Positions 31,010 to 43,927 are shown, counted from the stretch's first letter. The stretch: 64,000 nt of DNA from Coriobacteriaceae bacterium (GCA_025992705.1 DAJPGJ010000001.1:2021501-2085500); one strand, 5' to 3'. Numbers and translations: made by a program. Notes: a model not told the origin generated them from the sequence alone.

Positions 31010-33205
31010 TCAGTTTCTCTCCCACTTGAACAGATTCCTGAGCCGCATCCTTCCGTGCAAGGTCTGACGCAAAAGCGTCAGGGCAAATCCAAGCACGATG
31101 AAAATGATGCCGAAGACATACATCGCGGGACTGACGGTACTAGTCCAGCTCTCACCTTGGGCATTGACCTCGATGCTCTCGGCATGCACTTCGAGCTCAC
31201 CGTTATGGTCGGCGCAAGCCAGGTGATACACGCCCTGTACGGTAATCATGTCACCCGTATGCTCGTAGCGTGCGTAATGCGTGATCTGCTCGGCAAGCTG
31301 CGCGTCCATGTAGACACCGACCATCGCGCCGCCATTCTTCACGTTTACCCACACATGATTGGCATCGGCAATGATGGGAGATCCCGTTGCCTCGCCCGTG
31401 AAGACGACCTCCCTGTCGTTCTGGCGCGTGCCCGCGGAAAGCAGCGCATGAATGTCCACCGAGCTGTAGGCCGACGGGTTGCTCAGCGACTCCACCTCGT
31501 GCACGGGAACCTGCGCACCGTTCGAGACGGCGCTTGCCGCCGGTGCGCCCACGCCAAGGCAACCGAGACTGAGGACGAGCATCCCCGCCACGACAAGCGT
31601 CTTTCCACGCTGTTTTGATTCCTGGCGCTTGCGACTACGCCAGGCCAATCCACCGCTATTCTTACGCTTGAATATGCGCAGGTCACGTGACCTGTCGTTA
31701 CTGAAGAGGTTGTCGGGATGCAACGAAATGAGGATACCGACAATGGCGCCGATGAGCGCGATGAACTCGACGCGCCCGGCCCACATGAGGAGCAAGGCGA
31801 CGATCTTGAGTCCAAAGGGTAGGCCGGCCTGCGTGATTTCGGTCGTCATACCGCAGTTGGTCACGTAGCTGATGGCCTCGAAAACCGAGTTGAGAGCATC
31901 GTTGCCAAAGGCGATGAAGGCCATGGAGCCAAGTGCCGCCGTACCCAGATACAGGATGAAGACCGTCATCGCGATCATCGCGTCCTCGGAGCTCAACGCC
32001 TGCGATCCGAAGTGCTCGTACTTGATACGCACGCGTGCGTTGTCGGGAGCCAGGCGCACGAGAATCGAGTACTTGATCCAGCGCAGCACCTGCAAGATGC
32101 GCACGAACTTGATGCCGCCGCCCGATGAATACGCGCAGCCGCCAAAGAGGATCGCGACGATGATGAGGATGACTACGCCGTCTGTGATGGTGCCGCCGAT
32201 TTGCTCGGGATAGACCGCTTGCATGCCGCAGGTGGTCGCAGCGGAGATAACCGTGGAGAGGCCGTTTTGCATGAGGCCACCCAAGCTCGTGAAGATGTCC
32301 TCGCGCGTCATGATCCATGTCACGAAGGCGACGAGCACCACGATCCACAGGGCATATACGCGTAGCTCTGCGTTGCGCTTGATGTGCTTGAAACGTCCAG
32401 CGCGTGCGTATGCGTACACGGCAAAGCTGATCGCCCCGGCAATCATGAGGGCACTCAGCACAAACTGCAGGGGAAGCGAATGGTAATAGATGAGGTCGGA
32501 GGTATGGGGCACGAAACCACCCGTGCCGATGGCGGTCAGGGCAAGCCAGAAGCCGTTCATGATCGCATCGACGGGATGCAGCCCCAAAAACAGGCAGATC
32601 ACCGTCGCGGCAAGTGCCCCGACAAGGGCAAAGCTCCCGTATACGCGCAGGACCGAAAGGCAGGTCTCGCTGATGCGCGCCCGCGTGCGCTCCCCGTCGC
32701 GGCGTTCGTTCATCATGAAGACGCGCGAACCTTCGCCAAAGAATCCGGAGTACATGGCGATGACGACGACCGTCAACGCGCCACAAAACGACATGATCAC
32801 GCGCCAGGTGATCTGCGAGTAGCTCAGGGAATCCACGTCGTTCACGAGCGTCACACCCGTCGTGGTAAGCGCCGAAACGGAATCGAAGAGCGCATCGAAC
32901 CACGAGCTGAACGAACCAGACAGAAGCAGCGGAACCGCGCAGACGATGCCGATGACAATCCAGCCAAAACCCACGAGAAGCAGCGCCCGACGTCGGTCAA
33001 GTCCGCGCGCCTTGAAGAAGCGTAGCGCTGACCCGACGGTCAGGCATACGCCGATGCCGGCGATAAAAGACCCGAGCTGGCGGAACTCCCCGAAGACAAG
33101 AGCGATGACGGCAGGCACGCACATAGCCGCGCCCGTCATCAGAATGAGCACGCCAAGGTAGTGACCGACGGTCGTGATATCGGACCAGTGAAATCGGGGC
33201 AACAT
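31010..33205 (-). CDS. trkH: TrkH potassium transporter fused to a C-terminal extracytoplasmic accessory domain
   Basis: Residues 1 to about 510 are a TrkH channel with filter loops SALTTTGVTL, IGTGGFVPH, SAATTCGMQA and VTNCGMTTE. After a basic linker (FKRKNSGGLAWRSRKRQ) comes a signal-like helix TLVVAGMLVLSLGCLGVG, an extracytoplasmic domain and a final transmembrane helix. That domain (VVFTGEATGSP ... WVNVKNGGAMVGVYM ... VQGVYHLACADHNGELEVHA) is clearly homologous to the separate protein at 28637-29275. Total length is 731, versus about 480-510 for ordinary TrkH. ATG at 33205 lies 9 nt after a TATAAT with no ribosome site, so the mRNA may be leaderless. Confidence 0.88.
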   Translation of the reverse strand: MLPRFHWSDITTVGHYLGVLILMTGAAMCVPAVIALVFGEFRQLGSFIAGIGVCLTVGSALRFFKARGLDRRRALLLVGFGWIVIGIVCAVPLLLSGSFSSWFDALFDSVSALTTTGVTLVNDVDSLSYSQITWRVIMSFCGALTVVVIAMYSGFFGEGSRVFMMNERRDGERTRARISETCLSVLRVYGSFALVGALAATVICLFLGLHPVDAIMNGFWLALTAIGTGGFVPHTSDLIYYHSLPLQFVLSALMIAGAISFAVYAYARAGRFKHIKRNAELRVYALWIVVLVAFVTWIMTREDIFTSLGGLMQNGLSTVISAATTCGMQAVYPEQIGGTITDGVVILIIVAILFGGCAYSSGGGIKFVRILQVLRWIKYSILVRLAPDNARVRIKYEHFGSQALSSEDAMIAMTVFILYLGTAALGSMAFIAFGNDALNSVFEAISYVTNCGMTTEITQAGLPFGLKIVALLLMWAGRVEFIALIGAIVGILISLHPDNLFSNDRSRDLRIFKRKNSGGLAWRSRKRQESKQRGKTLVVAGMLVLSLGCLGVGAPAASAVSNGAQVPVHEVESLSNPSAYSSVDIHALLSAGTRQNDREVVFTGEATGSPIIADANHVWVNVKNGGAMVGVYMDAQLAEQITHYARYEHTGDMITVQGVYHLACADHNGELEVHAESIEVNAQGESWTSTVSPAMYVFGIIFIVLGFALTLLRQTLHGRMRLRNLFKWERN

Positions 33206-33214
33206 AATACGCGG

Positions 33215-33220
33215 ATTATA
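33215..33220 (-). promoter_or_regulatory. -10 box of the fused trkH gene
   Basis: Perfect TATAAT on the minus strand (GGCTATAATCC). Its end is 9 nt before the ATG, so transcription would begin at or within about three nt of the start codon. Confidence 0.55.
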
Positions 33221-33260
33221 GCCGTTCAGGTGGCATATGGCACGGACGGGGCAGAACGGG

Positions 33261-33293
33261 AATGAGACAGTTGCTCTGAGCAACTGTCTCATT
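33261..33293 (-). terminator. GAGACAG hairpin, terminator of the CtpE-like gene
   Basis: Sixteen-bp perfect arms AATGAGACAGTTGCTC and GAGCAACTGTCTCATT around a single central base, 15 nt after the ATPase stop. An identical, slightly longer hairpin follows gap at 57320-57356. Confidence 0.75.
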
Positions 33294-33307
33294 TTCTCAG
33301 GGGATGC

Positions 33308-35701
33308 CTACTCGCCCGCAAGCGAATCGAGATAGGCGCGCTCCCGATCGAGTGCAACGTTAAAGAGGACGTTGAAGAGAACCGTGATGAACAGCGCGGC
33401 GACGAGGGTGGCAATGGCCATCTCGCCCGTGAGCGGCACGAGCATGAAGACGGGGCCAAAGACGAATATGCCGAGCACCAGTCCTGCGAGAATGACGATG
33501 AGTAGCGCCGTACGTATGTAATTGAAGGGAATCGAAAGACGAATGACGAGGTTGACGCCCGAGACGCAGGTCAAGACAACGCACATCGTCGAGAACTGAT
33601 CCTGAGAGTGACCAGTCACGAAGCAGAATATGACGGCGATGACAACCGAGGTTATGACGCAGATGGCTCCCGGTATGGCGCGCGTGATGACGTTGCGTAG
33701 AAACTCGCCGCGAATGAGGTCACGATTGGGTTCAAGTGCGAGGACAAAGGACGGGATGCCCACAGTGAAGGCATCGATGAGCGTGAGCTGGATGGTCACG
33801 AAGGGATAGTTATAGCTCACGATAAAGATGAACATGAGTGACATGACAACGGAGAAGATCGTCTTGACGAGAAACAGCGAGCCCGACCGCTGCAGGTTGT
33901 TGATGGAGCGACGACCTTCGGCGACGACGGGCGGCATCGAGGCGAAGTCATCGTCGAGCAGTATGAGCTGGGCGATGCTGCGCGCGGCATCCGATCCCGT
34001 GCCCATGGCGACCGAGCAATCTGCCGCATGCAGAGCGAGGACGTCGTTCACGCCATCGCCGGTCATGGCGACGGTATGGCCCTGATCCTGCAGCGCCACG
34101 ACGAGCTGCTTCTTCTGCGCGGGACTCACGCGCCCGAAGACGCGACAGGTGCGCGCCACCTCGCGTAGCTCTTCCTCGGTAGTCACGGTGCTCATGTCGA
34201 TGCACTTGTCGGCATCGGGCACGCCCACGGAGGCGGCGATGTTCGATACCGTCTCGACCGCATCACCGCTGATGATGTTGATGCGTACGCCCTGCTGCTT
34301 GAAGTAGTCGAGCGTCTGGGCTGCCGTGGGACGCACGCGATCGCGGATGAAGATGAGCGCGAGCGGCTCGACCGGCCCGACGATCTCGTCTTCCTTGTCG
34401 AAGTCGGCGACCTTGGCGAGCACGAGCACGCGACGCACGCCCGCAAGCCGCTCGATCTTCTCGAGTACCTCGGGTAACTCGTCAGACCCTTTCAAGACGA
34501 ATTCGGCCGCACCCATGGCATAGTTGCCAGCATCGCTGCCGTAGCAAACACCCGAATACTTGCGCTCGGAGGAAAACGGCACGTAACGCGTCTCACCCTG
34601 CACGGCCTTGGGCGCATCGGGGCGCTCTTCGAGTCCGGTGATGTAGGCCTTGATGGCCTTGGCGGTCTCGTTATCGTCCTTCGAGAGCGCATCAAGCGCG
34701 ACGAGCGCGTGCAGGGCCTCGTCATAAGGCACGCCGTCGAAGGGAATGACCTCGTCGACATCCATCTCGCCCGTGGTGATGGTGCCTGTCTTGTCGAGGC
34801 ACACAACATCGACGCGAGCGAGCGTCTCGACGCAGTACAGCTCCTGAACGAGCACCTTGTGCTGCGCGAGACGAATGACGCTCACGGCGAGCACAGCCGA
34901 GGTCAGCAGGATGAGCCCCTGCGGAATCATCCCGACGAGCGCTGCCGAGGTATGCAGAATCGCGGAGTCGATCGTGCCGCCGCCGAGCCAACACTCCTTG
35001 ATGACGAGCGCGGCACCGAGGGGCACGATGAGCACGGTGACGAACTTGATGATCTTGCGCAGCGATTCCATGATGTCGGAGCGCACCTTGCGATAGACCT
35101 TGGCCTCGTTGTTGATCTTTGTCGCATAGTTGTCTGCGCCCACGGCCGTGACGCGTGCCACACAGGAGCCAGAGCTGATGAAGCTTCCAGAATACAGCTC
35201 GTCGCCCACCTTTTTTGGCACGAGGTCCGCCTCGCCCGTGAGCAGGCTTTCGTTAGCGCTGCACGAGCCTTCGATGACCTCGCAGTCCGAAGGCACCTGG
35301 TCGCCACAATCGAGCATGATGACGTCGTCGAGAACGATCTGGTCGAGCATGATGTTCATTTGCTTGCCGTCACGAATGACGTGCGCCTTGGATGAGGTGA
35401 TGACCGAGAGGCGATCGATGGTGAGCTTGGAGCGCACCTCCTGGTAGATGCCGATGACGATGTTGCAGATGATGATCGCCATGAACAGGAGGTTGCGATA
35501 CGAACCCGTCCAGAAGATGGCAATGGCAAGGATGATGTTGACGAGGTTGAAGAGCGTGCAGATGTTGTCACGCACGATGCGCGGGATGCTGCGTGTATGC
35601 ACATCGGCGTTCTCGTTGACTTTGCCGGCGGCGATACGCTCGTTGACTTCTGCCGTGCTCAGACCCTGTATAGGCTGCATGTGTTGCTGCGTCTCTTCCA
35701 T
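33308..35701 (-). CDS. ctpE: cation-transporting P-type ATPase (CtpE-like)
   Basis: A 797-residue P-type ATPase. The phosphorylation site is VVCLDKTGTITTGEMDVDE, the actuator motif LLTGEAD (usual TGES replaced), the hinge MTGDGVNDVLALHAAD, and the M4 ion-site motif IPQGLILLTSAVLA. The PQGL form and the total length match mycobacterial CtpE, reported to take up calcium; that substrate is inferred from the family only. About ten transmembrane helices are present. There is no heavy-metal-binding domain. It stands next to two TrkH genes, making a cation-homeostasis block. The ribosome site is weak. Confidence 0.9.
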   Translation of the reverse strand: MEETQQHMQPIQGLSTAEVNERIAAGKVNENADVHTRSIPRIVRDNICTLFNLVNIILAIAIFWTGSYRNLLFMAIIICNIVIGIYQEVRSKLTIDRLSVITSSKAHVIRDGKQMNIMLDQIVLDDVIMLDCGDQVPSDCEVIEGSCSANESLLTGEADLVPKKVGDELYSGSFISSGSCVARVTAVGADNYATKINNEAKVYRKVRSDIMESLRKIIKFVTVLIVPLGAALVIKECWLGGGTIDSAILHTSAALVGMIPQGLILLTSAVLAVSVIRLAQHKVLVQELYCVETLARVDVVCLDKTGTITTGEMDVDEVIPFDGVPYDEALHALVALDALSKDDNETAKAIKAYITGLEERPDAPKAVQGETRYVPFSSERKYSGVCYGSDAGNYAMGAAEFVLKGSDELPEVLEKIERLAGVRRVLVLAKVADFDKEDEIVGPVEPLALIFIRDRVRPTAAQTLDYFKQQGVRINIISGDAVETVSNIAASVGVPDADKCIDMSTVTTEEELREVARTCRVFGRVSPAQKKQLVVALQDQGHTVAMTGDGVNDVLALHAADCSVAMGTGSDAARSIAQLILLDDDFASMPPVVAEGRRSINNLQRSGSLFLVKTIFSVVMSLMFIFIVSYNYPFVTIQLTLIDAFTVGIPSFVLALEPNRDLIRGEFLRNVITRAIPGAICVITSVVIAVIFCFVTGHSQDQFSTMCVVLTCVSGVNLVIRLSIPFNYIRTALLIVILAGLVLGIFVFGPVFMLVPLTGEMAIATLVAALFITVLFNVLFNVALDRERAYLDSLAGE

Positions 35702-35737
35702 ACGCTCGATAATAACAGTAAAGATTGCCCCCGCATG

Positions 35738-35772
35738 AAAAAGGGAGCCAGCTTCAAAAACTGACTCCCTTT
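35738..35772 (-). terminator. intrinsic terminator of clpB
   Basis: Stem AAAGGGAG/CTCCCTTT extended by CAG/CTG across one mismatch, loop of nine nt, and on the minus strand a T-run (CCCTTTTTC), 33 nt after the clpB stop. Confidence 0.9.
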
Positions 35773-35804
35773 CTACATAGTTTGCTCACATCTTCGAGCC
35801 GTCG

Positions 35805-38390
<2,586 letters not shown>

Positions 38391-38480
38391 TTTTATTCCT
38401 CCACTATTCAGTTATATATGCACGCCGCGAAGTTCCTCGAAGGAAACAACGCGACCACTTCTTTCAATTTACGTAATGCA

Positions 38481-38503
38481 GTAATGCAAACGATGTGCAT
38501 TAC
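38481..38503. promoter_or_regulatory. inverted repeat upstream of clpB, possible HspR site
   Basis: Perfect arms GTAATGCA (38481-38488) and TGCATTAC (38496-38503) with a 7-nt spacer, overlapping the hspR stop codon and about 90 nt before the clpB ATG. The 8-N7-8 geometry is close to the HspR-associated repeat (CTTGAGT-N7-ACTCAAG), though the sequence differs. Confidence 0.45.
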
Positions 38504-38898
38504 AAGCCGGAGAATCCCTCGCTCAGGAGCCTGGAATGGTCTGGCTTGTTCATGAGCGTCGCGATTGTCTGGCGCATCTCGAGCTCGTGCATGGCATCAT
38601 GCAGGCGCTCGACCTCCTCGCGCAGCTTGTCGGCCTCCGCCTGGATCTCGCGCATGCGCTCCCTCTGGTCGAGGATGCGCATGACGCCGGCCAGATTGAT
38701 GCCTTCGTCCGTAAGCCTGCCGATGAGCTCCAGGCGATCAACGTCGGCTTGCGAGTACATGCGTGTGTTGCCACTCGTGCGCTGGGGCGACACGAGACCC
38801 TTTGCCTCGTAGATGCGCAGGGTCTGCGGATGAAGCCCGGCAAGATCGGCTGCGACGCTAATCATGTAGAGCGGCTTGTTCCTATCTGTCTGTGCCAT
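38500..38898 (-). CDS. hspR: HspR heat-shock repressor (MerR family)
   Basis: A 132-residue MerR-type regulator. The winged helix-turn-helix begins at YMISVAADLAGLHPQTLRIYEAKGLVSP, followed by the HspR-typical RTSGNTRMYSQADVDRLELI. A dimerising coiled coil (MREIQAEADKLREEVERLHD) ends the protein. HspR represses dnaK-type operons with DnaK as co-repressor. AAGGAGCGCGTT precedes the ATG, 15 nt after the dnaJ stop, so it is the fourth gene of the dnaK operon, the classical actinobacterial order. Confidence 0.95.
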   Translation of the reverse strand: MAQTDRNKPLYMISVAADLAGLHPQTLRIYEAKGLVSPQRTSGNTRMYSQADVDRLELIGRLTDEGINLAGVMRILDQRERMREIQAEADKLREEVERLHDAMHELEMRQTIATLMNKPDHSRLLSEGFSGL

Positions 38899-38913
38899 AA
38901 CGCGCTCCTTGTC

Positions 38914-39891
38914 CTATGCCTTGACGGCCTTCATCTGATCGTTCAAAGCGCTTCGCAGCGTATCCGGCGAGGGAGATGCAGCACGAAACTCCTCGATAGC
39001 CTTCTTCTGCTCGGCGTTGAGGTTCTTGGGTGTCTCGACCTTCACCTTGATGCGCAGGTCGCCCGTGCCCTTCTTGCCCTTCACGTCCTTGGCGCCCTTG
39101 CCCTTGACGCGCAGGACCTTGCCGTCTTGCGTGCCCGCGGGGACGCGCAGCTTGACGCGCGTGCCGTCTGGGGCGGGAATGACGATGCTCGCGCCGAGTA
39201 TCGCCTCGTCGATGCTGACGGGGAGCTCCATCACGACATCCGCCTTCTCGCGCTTGTACACGGGATGCTCGGCAATCTTCGTGACGATGAGCAAGTCACC
39301 TCGCTCGCCGCCGTTGGTGCCGTGCTCGCCCTTGCCACGGAACCGCAACCTGCCACCGTCAACGGCGCCCTCCGGCACCTTGACCGTGACCGTCTCGGTA
39401 TCGCCCGTGCTCGGAATCCTGATCGAGACCTTCTTCGTCGTGCCCTTGAACGCCTCGTCAAACGTGAGCTCGATGGAGGTCTGGAGGTCCTGGCCCTTAT
39501 GCGCCCGATTGACGTTGAAATCCCAATCGCTGCCGAACGCCCCATCGCCACCGCGAATGTTGCTGAAGATATCGGCCCAGTCAAAGCCCGCACCATCACC
39601 GCTAGAAGTGTAGGTGTAGGTACGACCGCCACCGCCGGGCCATCCCTGGCCCGCACCGCCCCAGGCGCCAGCCTGGTCGGCGAAGTTGCCCACGGTTCCG
39701 TAGGTGTCGTACTGCTCCTTCTTCTCGGGATCGGAGAGGACTTCGTACGCCTCGTTAATCTCCTTGAAGGTCTCCTCATCGCCACCCGCATCGGGATGAT
39801 GCTTCTGGGCAAGCTTGCGAAATGCCTTCTTTATCTCATCGGCGGAAGCGGACTTCTTCACGCCGAGTATGTCGTAGTAGTTCTTTGACAT
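38914..39891 (-). CDS. dnaJ: DnaJ/CbpA-type co-chaperone without zinc finger
   Basis: A 325-residue Hsp40. The J domain has YYDILGVKKSASADEIKKAF and the HPDAGGDEETFKEI motif (HPD). A Gly/Trp/Phe-rich linker follows, then two substrate-binding beta domains. The CxxCxGxG zinc repeats of classical DnaJ are absent, so it is of class B/CbpA type although encoded in the dnaK operon. It stimulates DnaK ATPase activity. AGGTGGAAGACGC precedes the ATG. Confidence 0.93.
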   Translation of the reverse strand: MSKNYYDILGVKKSASADEIKKAFRKLAQKHHPDAGGDEETFKEINEAYEVLSDPEKKEQYDTYGTVGNFADQAGAWGGAGQGWPGGGGRTYTYTSSGDGAGFDWADIFSNIRGGDGAFGSDWDFNVNRAHKGQDLQTSIELTFDEAFKGTTKKVSIRIPSTGDTETVTVKVPEGAVDGGRLRFRGKGEHGTNGGERGDLLIVTKIAEHPVYKREKADVVMELPVSIDEAILGASIVIPAPDGTRVKLRVPAGTQDGKVLRVKGKGAKDVKGKKGTGDLRIKVKVETPKNLNAEQKKAIEEFRAASPSPDTLRSALNDQMKAVKA

Positions 39892-39953
39892 GCGTCTTCC
39901 ACCTTTCTATCTACAAGAAGAAACGCGCTCTTACGAACGCGTTTCCCCGACTA

Positions 39954-40580
39954 TTACTCGTTAGCTCCTTGCGGCTCCCGTGCGGGGCCTCCGGTGCTCG
40001 TCACGACCATTGCGGGGCGTATGACACGCTCGCCCATCTTGTAGCCTTGCTGGAACACATTGACGACCGTCTCCTCGGGGACACTTGCGTCCTCCTCGGT
40101 GCCAACTGCCTGATGCTGCATCGCATCAAACGGCTCGCCCAGCGCGGCGATTTGCGTGACCTTATGTTTCTCCAGAATCTGCAGGAACTTGTTCTGGATT
40201 GCCTCGACGCCATCCGTCAGGGTGCCGCCTTCGCCCGTCTCCCTCGCGTGCTTGATGGCGCGCTCGAGATCATCGAGCAGGGGGAGCAAATCCATGACGA
40301 GATTCTCCGAGGCACGCACACGCTCGGACTCACGCTCTGCCTGCGTGCGCTTGCGGTAGTTGTCCCACTCTGCTTGCAGCCTCGCGTAGCGATCGCGTAG
40401 CTCGGTCACCTCGGCAGTGATGGCCTCGAAGAGATTGGGAGTGTCCTCCTGGACCTCGTCTTGCTCCTCGATGACCTCGGCCTCGATGGCCTCTTCGACG
40501 TTCTCGTCTACGGGGCTAGCGCCCTCGGGGCTGCCAGTGGCAGCCCCTTTGAGCGTATCGTCTTTCTGCGCGGCGGACAT
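39954..40580 (-). CDS. grpE: GrpE nucleotide exchange factor
   Basis: A 208-residue protein with an acidic N-terminal tail, a long dimerising coiled coil (RYARLQAEWDNYRKRTQAER) and the C-terminal beta domain with the GrpE signature (VVNVFQQGYKMGERVIRPAMV). It releases ADP from DnaK. Its ATG is 2 nt after the dnaK stop, preceded by AAGGACAACTAATC. A hairpin (AAACGCG/CGCGTTT, 39921-39944) lies between its stop and dnaJ, possibly tuning downstream expression. Confidence 0.97.
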   Translation of the reverse strand: MSAAQKDDTLKGAATGSPEGASPVDENVEEAIEAEVIEEQDEVQEDTPNLFEAITAEVTELRDRYARLQAEWDNYRKRTQAERESERVRASENLVMDLLPLLDDLERAIKHARETGEGGTLTDGVEAIQNKFLQILEKHKVTQIAALGEPFDAMQHQAVGTEEDASVPEETVVNVFQQGYKMGERVIRPAMVVTSTGGPAREPQGANE

Positions 40581-40582
40581 GA

Positions 40583-42499
<1,917 letters not shown>

Positions 42500-42938
42500 A
42501 TCTATGCCTTCCTTCATGTGGAATTACGTATATATTTACATTGAGCATTATGAAATCTAAGTGACCTATTGTCAAGTTTTATAAGCTATTTATAACACCT
42601 GTTACCAATATGTAACACTTAGATATTCTTAGTTTGACCTTGGCGTACGTCTTCGATTTCTAAGCCGCCCTCGCCAGCAATGTGTTCATGTCTTTTCTTG
42701 TCAAAGATGCGAGGTCGCTGACCGCAAGGTGCCAAGAGCTGCGGGGCAATGGCCGCCAAACATGGCAAAGTGCCCCTGATATAGCCATTTGAGGAGTCAT
42801 GAACCCTTGTTTCTTGGCATCATTCACGAACAAGCGGTCACCAACCGCCTTCTTGGAATCGAAGAAAAAACATGTTGCCTTATGGAGGGGTTACCGCTAT
42901 TTTGCATACGTGATGTTACCGAGACGAAAGGCTTGCAC
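42500..42938. other. 439-nt intergenic region upstream of dnaK and ferredoxin
   Basis: The left third holds the dnaK promoter and an inverted repeat (TGTTAC/GTAACA, arms at 42600-42605 and 42612-42617). The rest up to the ferredoxin gene shows no recognisable gene or RNA; a 52-codon frame at 42799 has a good ribosome site but overlaps the ferredoxin start. No CIRCE element and no exact HspR consensus repeat is visible. Confidence 0.5.
42547..42575 (-). promoter_or_regulatory. dnaK operon promoter
   Basis: On the minus strand TTGACA (42575-42570) is followed after exactly 17 nt by CATAAT (42552-42547), about 48 nt before the dnaK ATG. This is a near-consensus housekeeping-sigma promoter. Confidence 0.8.
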
Positions 42939-43124
42939 ATGCCCCAGCCCACGATAGACATCGACGAATGTTCAGGATGTGGTATCTGCGTTGATACCTG
43001 CCCCAATGGTGTGCTCGACATTGTCGGAAGCGTCGCTTCTGTTGTAAACGAGGATAGCTGCGACGGTTGCGGCGAGTGCATGGAAGAGTGCCCGCTCGGC
43101 GCCATCGAGGTTGACGAGGACTAG
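42939..43124 (+). CDS. 2x[4Fe-4S] ferredoxin
   Basis: A 61-residue bacterial-type ferredoxin with two cluster motifs, CSGCGICVDTCP and CDGCGECMEECP, symmetrical about the middle. It would carry electrons at low potential in anaerobic metabolism. ATG at 42939 is taken because the conserved fold starts eight residues later; GAAAGG lies upstream. The frame stays open to 42789 but that extension has no ferredoxin-like sequence. Its stop overlaps the convergent GNAT gene stop (CTAG). Confidence 0.9.
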   Translation: MPQPTIDIDECSGCGICVDTCPNGVLDIVGSVASVVNEDSCDGCGECMEECPLGAIEVDED

Positions 43125-43639
43125 GAAGCGTCCTCGAGCGTGTACTCCATCAGGTAGTCGTTCATCTCAAAGCCGCCGCCAACGTCATTGTTGACGCAGG
43201 CGATTCTCTTGAACCCCATGTGATCGTAGCGATCGAGGCTCGCGATGTTGTCGCGTGCGCACGTGAGCCTGATGCGTCCGAGACCGTGCTCTCGCGCACG
43301 TTGTTTCACGAACTCGAACTCGGCGCGACCAAGACCTTTGCCGCGCGCGCCCTTGATGAGATAGAGCTTGCTGAGGTAAAGGAAGCCGTCGTCGGGTCTG
43401 ATGCCGACGAAACCGAGATGCTCCCCCGTCTGCGCGTCATCGACGAAGTAGTACTCATAGCCTTCATCGGCGATGGCGGTGGTAAGCGTTTCGAGCGACA
43501 AGGTGTGATTTACCAGGTAATCGACCTTCGCAGGCTCGTGAAGTGTCGAGAAATACTCCCTGAAAATGCCCTCTGCGAAAATCGCAAGTTCGGCAATGTG
43601 TTCCGGATCCTTGACCCGGATGAAATCCAGTTGAGACAC
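43121..43639 (-). CDS. GNAT-family N-acetyltransferase
   Basis: A 172-residue acetyltransferase. The acetyl-CoA loop is seen as LYLIKGARGKGLGRAEFEFV (R/Q-x-x-G-x-G/A), followed by RIRLTCARDNIASLDRYDHMGF, typical of the RimI/YhbS-like GNAT fold. The substrate (amino group of a small molecule, peptide or protein) cannot be told. GTG at 43639 has GTAGGACCCC before it. It overlaps the ferredoxin stop tail to tail. Confidence 0.88.
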   Translation of the reverse strand: MSQLDFIRVKDPEHIAELAIFAEGIFREYFSTLHEPAKVDYLVNHTLSLETLTTAIADEGYEYYFVDDAQTGEHLGFVGIRPDDGFLYLSKLYLIKGARGKGLGRAEFEFVKQRAREHGLGRIRLTCARDNIASLDRYDHMGFKRIACVNNDVGGGFEMNDYLMEYTLEDAS

Positions 43640-43746
43640 GGGGTCCTACCCTCTCTATGGGAATGGACGCATTTGGCATGCGTTTCGTTCCAAATGAAAC
43701 GATACCCCAACAAAGGCCCCCTTCACAAAAAATTAAAGAAAAGAAG

Positions 43747-43908
43747 ATGGGAGAGATTGTGGCAGCGCTGATGATGCTGGCGACGGCATCGGCGACAGCA
43801 GCAGTGACGTTCATGCACGAGCACCGTGGCCATACCGGCACATTTCATGGCAAGAGGAGGACTCCACACCAAGTGCTGCGCTCTGATGATTGCGAACGGG
43901 GCGAATAA
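43747..43908 (+). CDS. possible 53-residue membrane peptide
   Basis: A short frame in an otherwise empty 306-nt gap (43640-43945). Residues 3-24 are hydrophobic (EIVAALMMLATASATAAVTF); the rest is basic and His-rich. GAAAAGAAG is a weak ribosome site. The stop lies inside the left arm of a hairpin at 43895-43927. There is no family evidence, so this is a tentative call. The gap also holds an ATTTGG-N13-CCAAAT inverted repeat near 43670-43695 upstream of the GNAT gene. Confidence 0.25.
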   Translation: MGEIVAALMMLATASATAAVTFMHEHRGHTGTFHGKRRTPHQVLRSDDCERGE

Positions 43909-43927
43909 CGACGTCATCCGCCCCGTT
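43895..43927. terminator. hairpin between converging units
   Basis: Nine-bp arms AACGGGGCG and CGCCCCGTT with a 15-nt loop, 18 nt beyond the lipoprotein stop. The T-run is short on both strands. Confidence 0.55.

Noticed and set aside
42500..42660. Search for CIRCE (HrcA) or consensus HspR repeat before dnaK
   Set aside because: Only a partial resemblance (CTTAGAT-N7-TGCTCAA) was found; not good enough to call a site.
42799..42957. 52-codon frame with a good GAGGAG ribosome site upstream of the ferredoxin
   Set aside because: Overlaps the ferredoxin start in another frame and has no recognisable features; a leader peptide remains possible but is unsupported.
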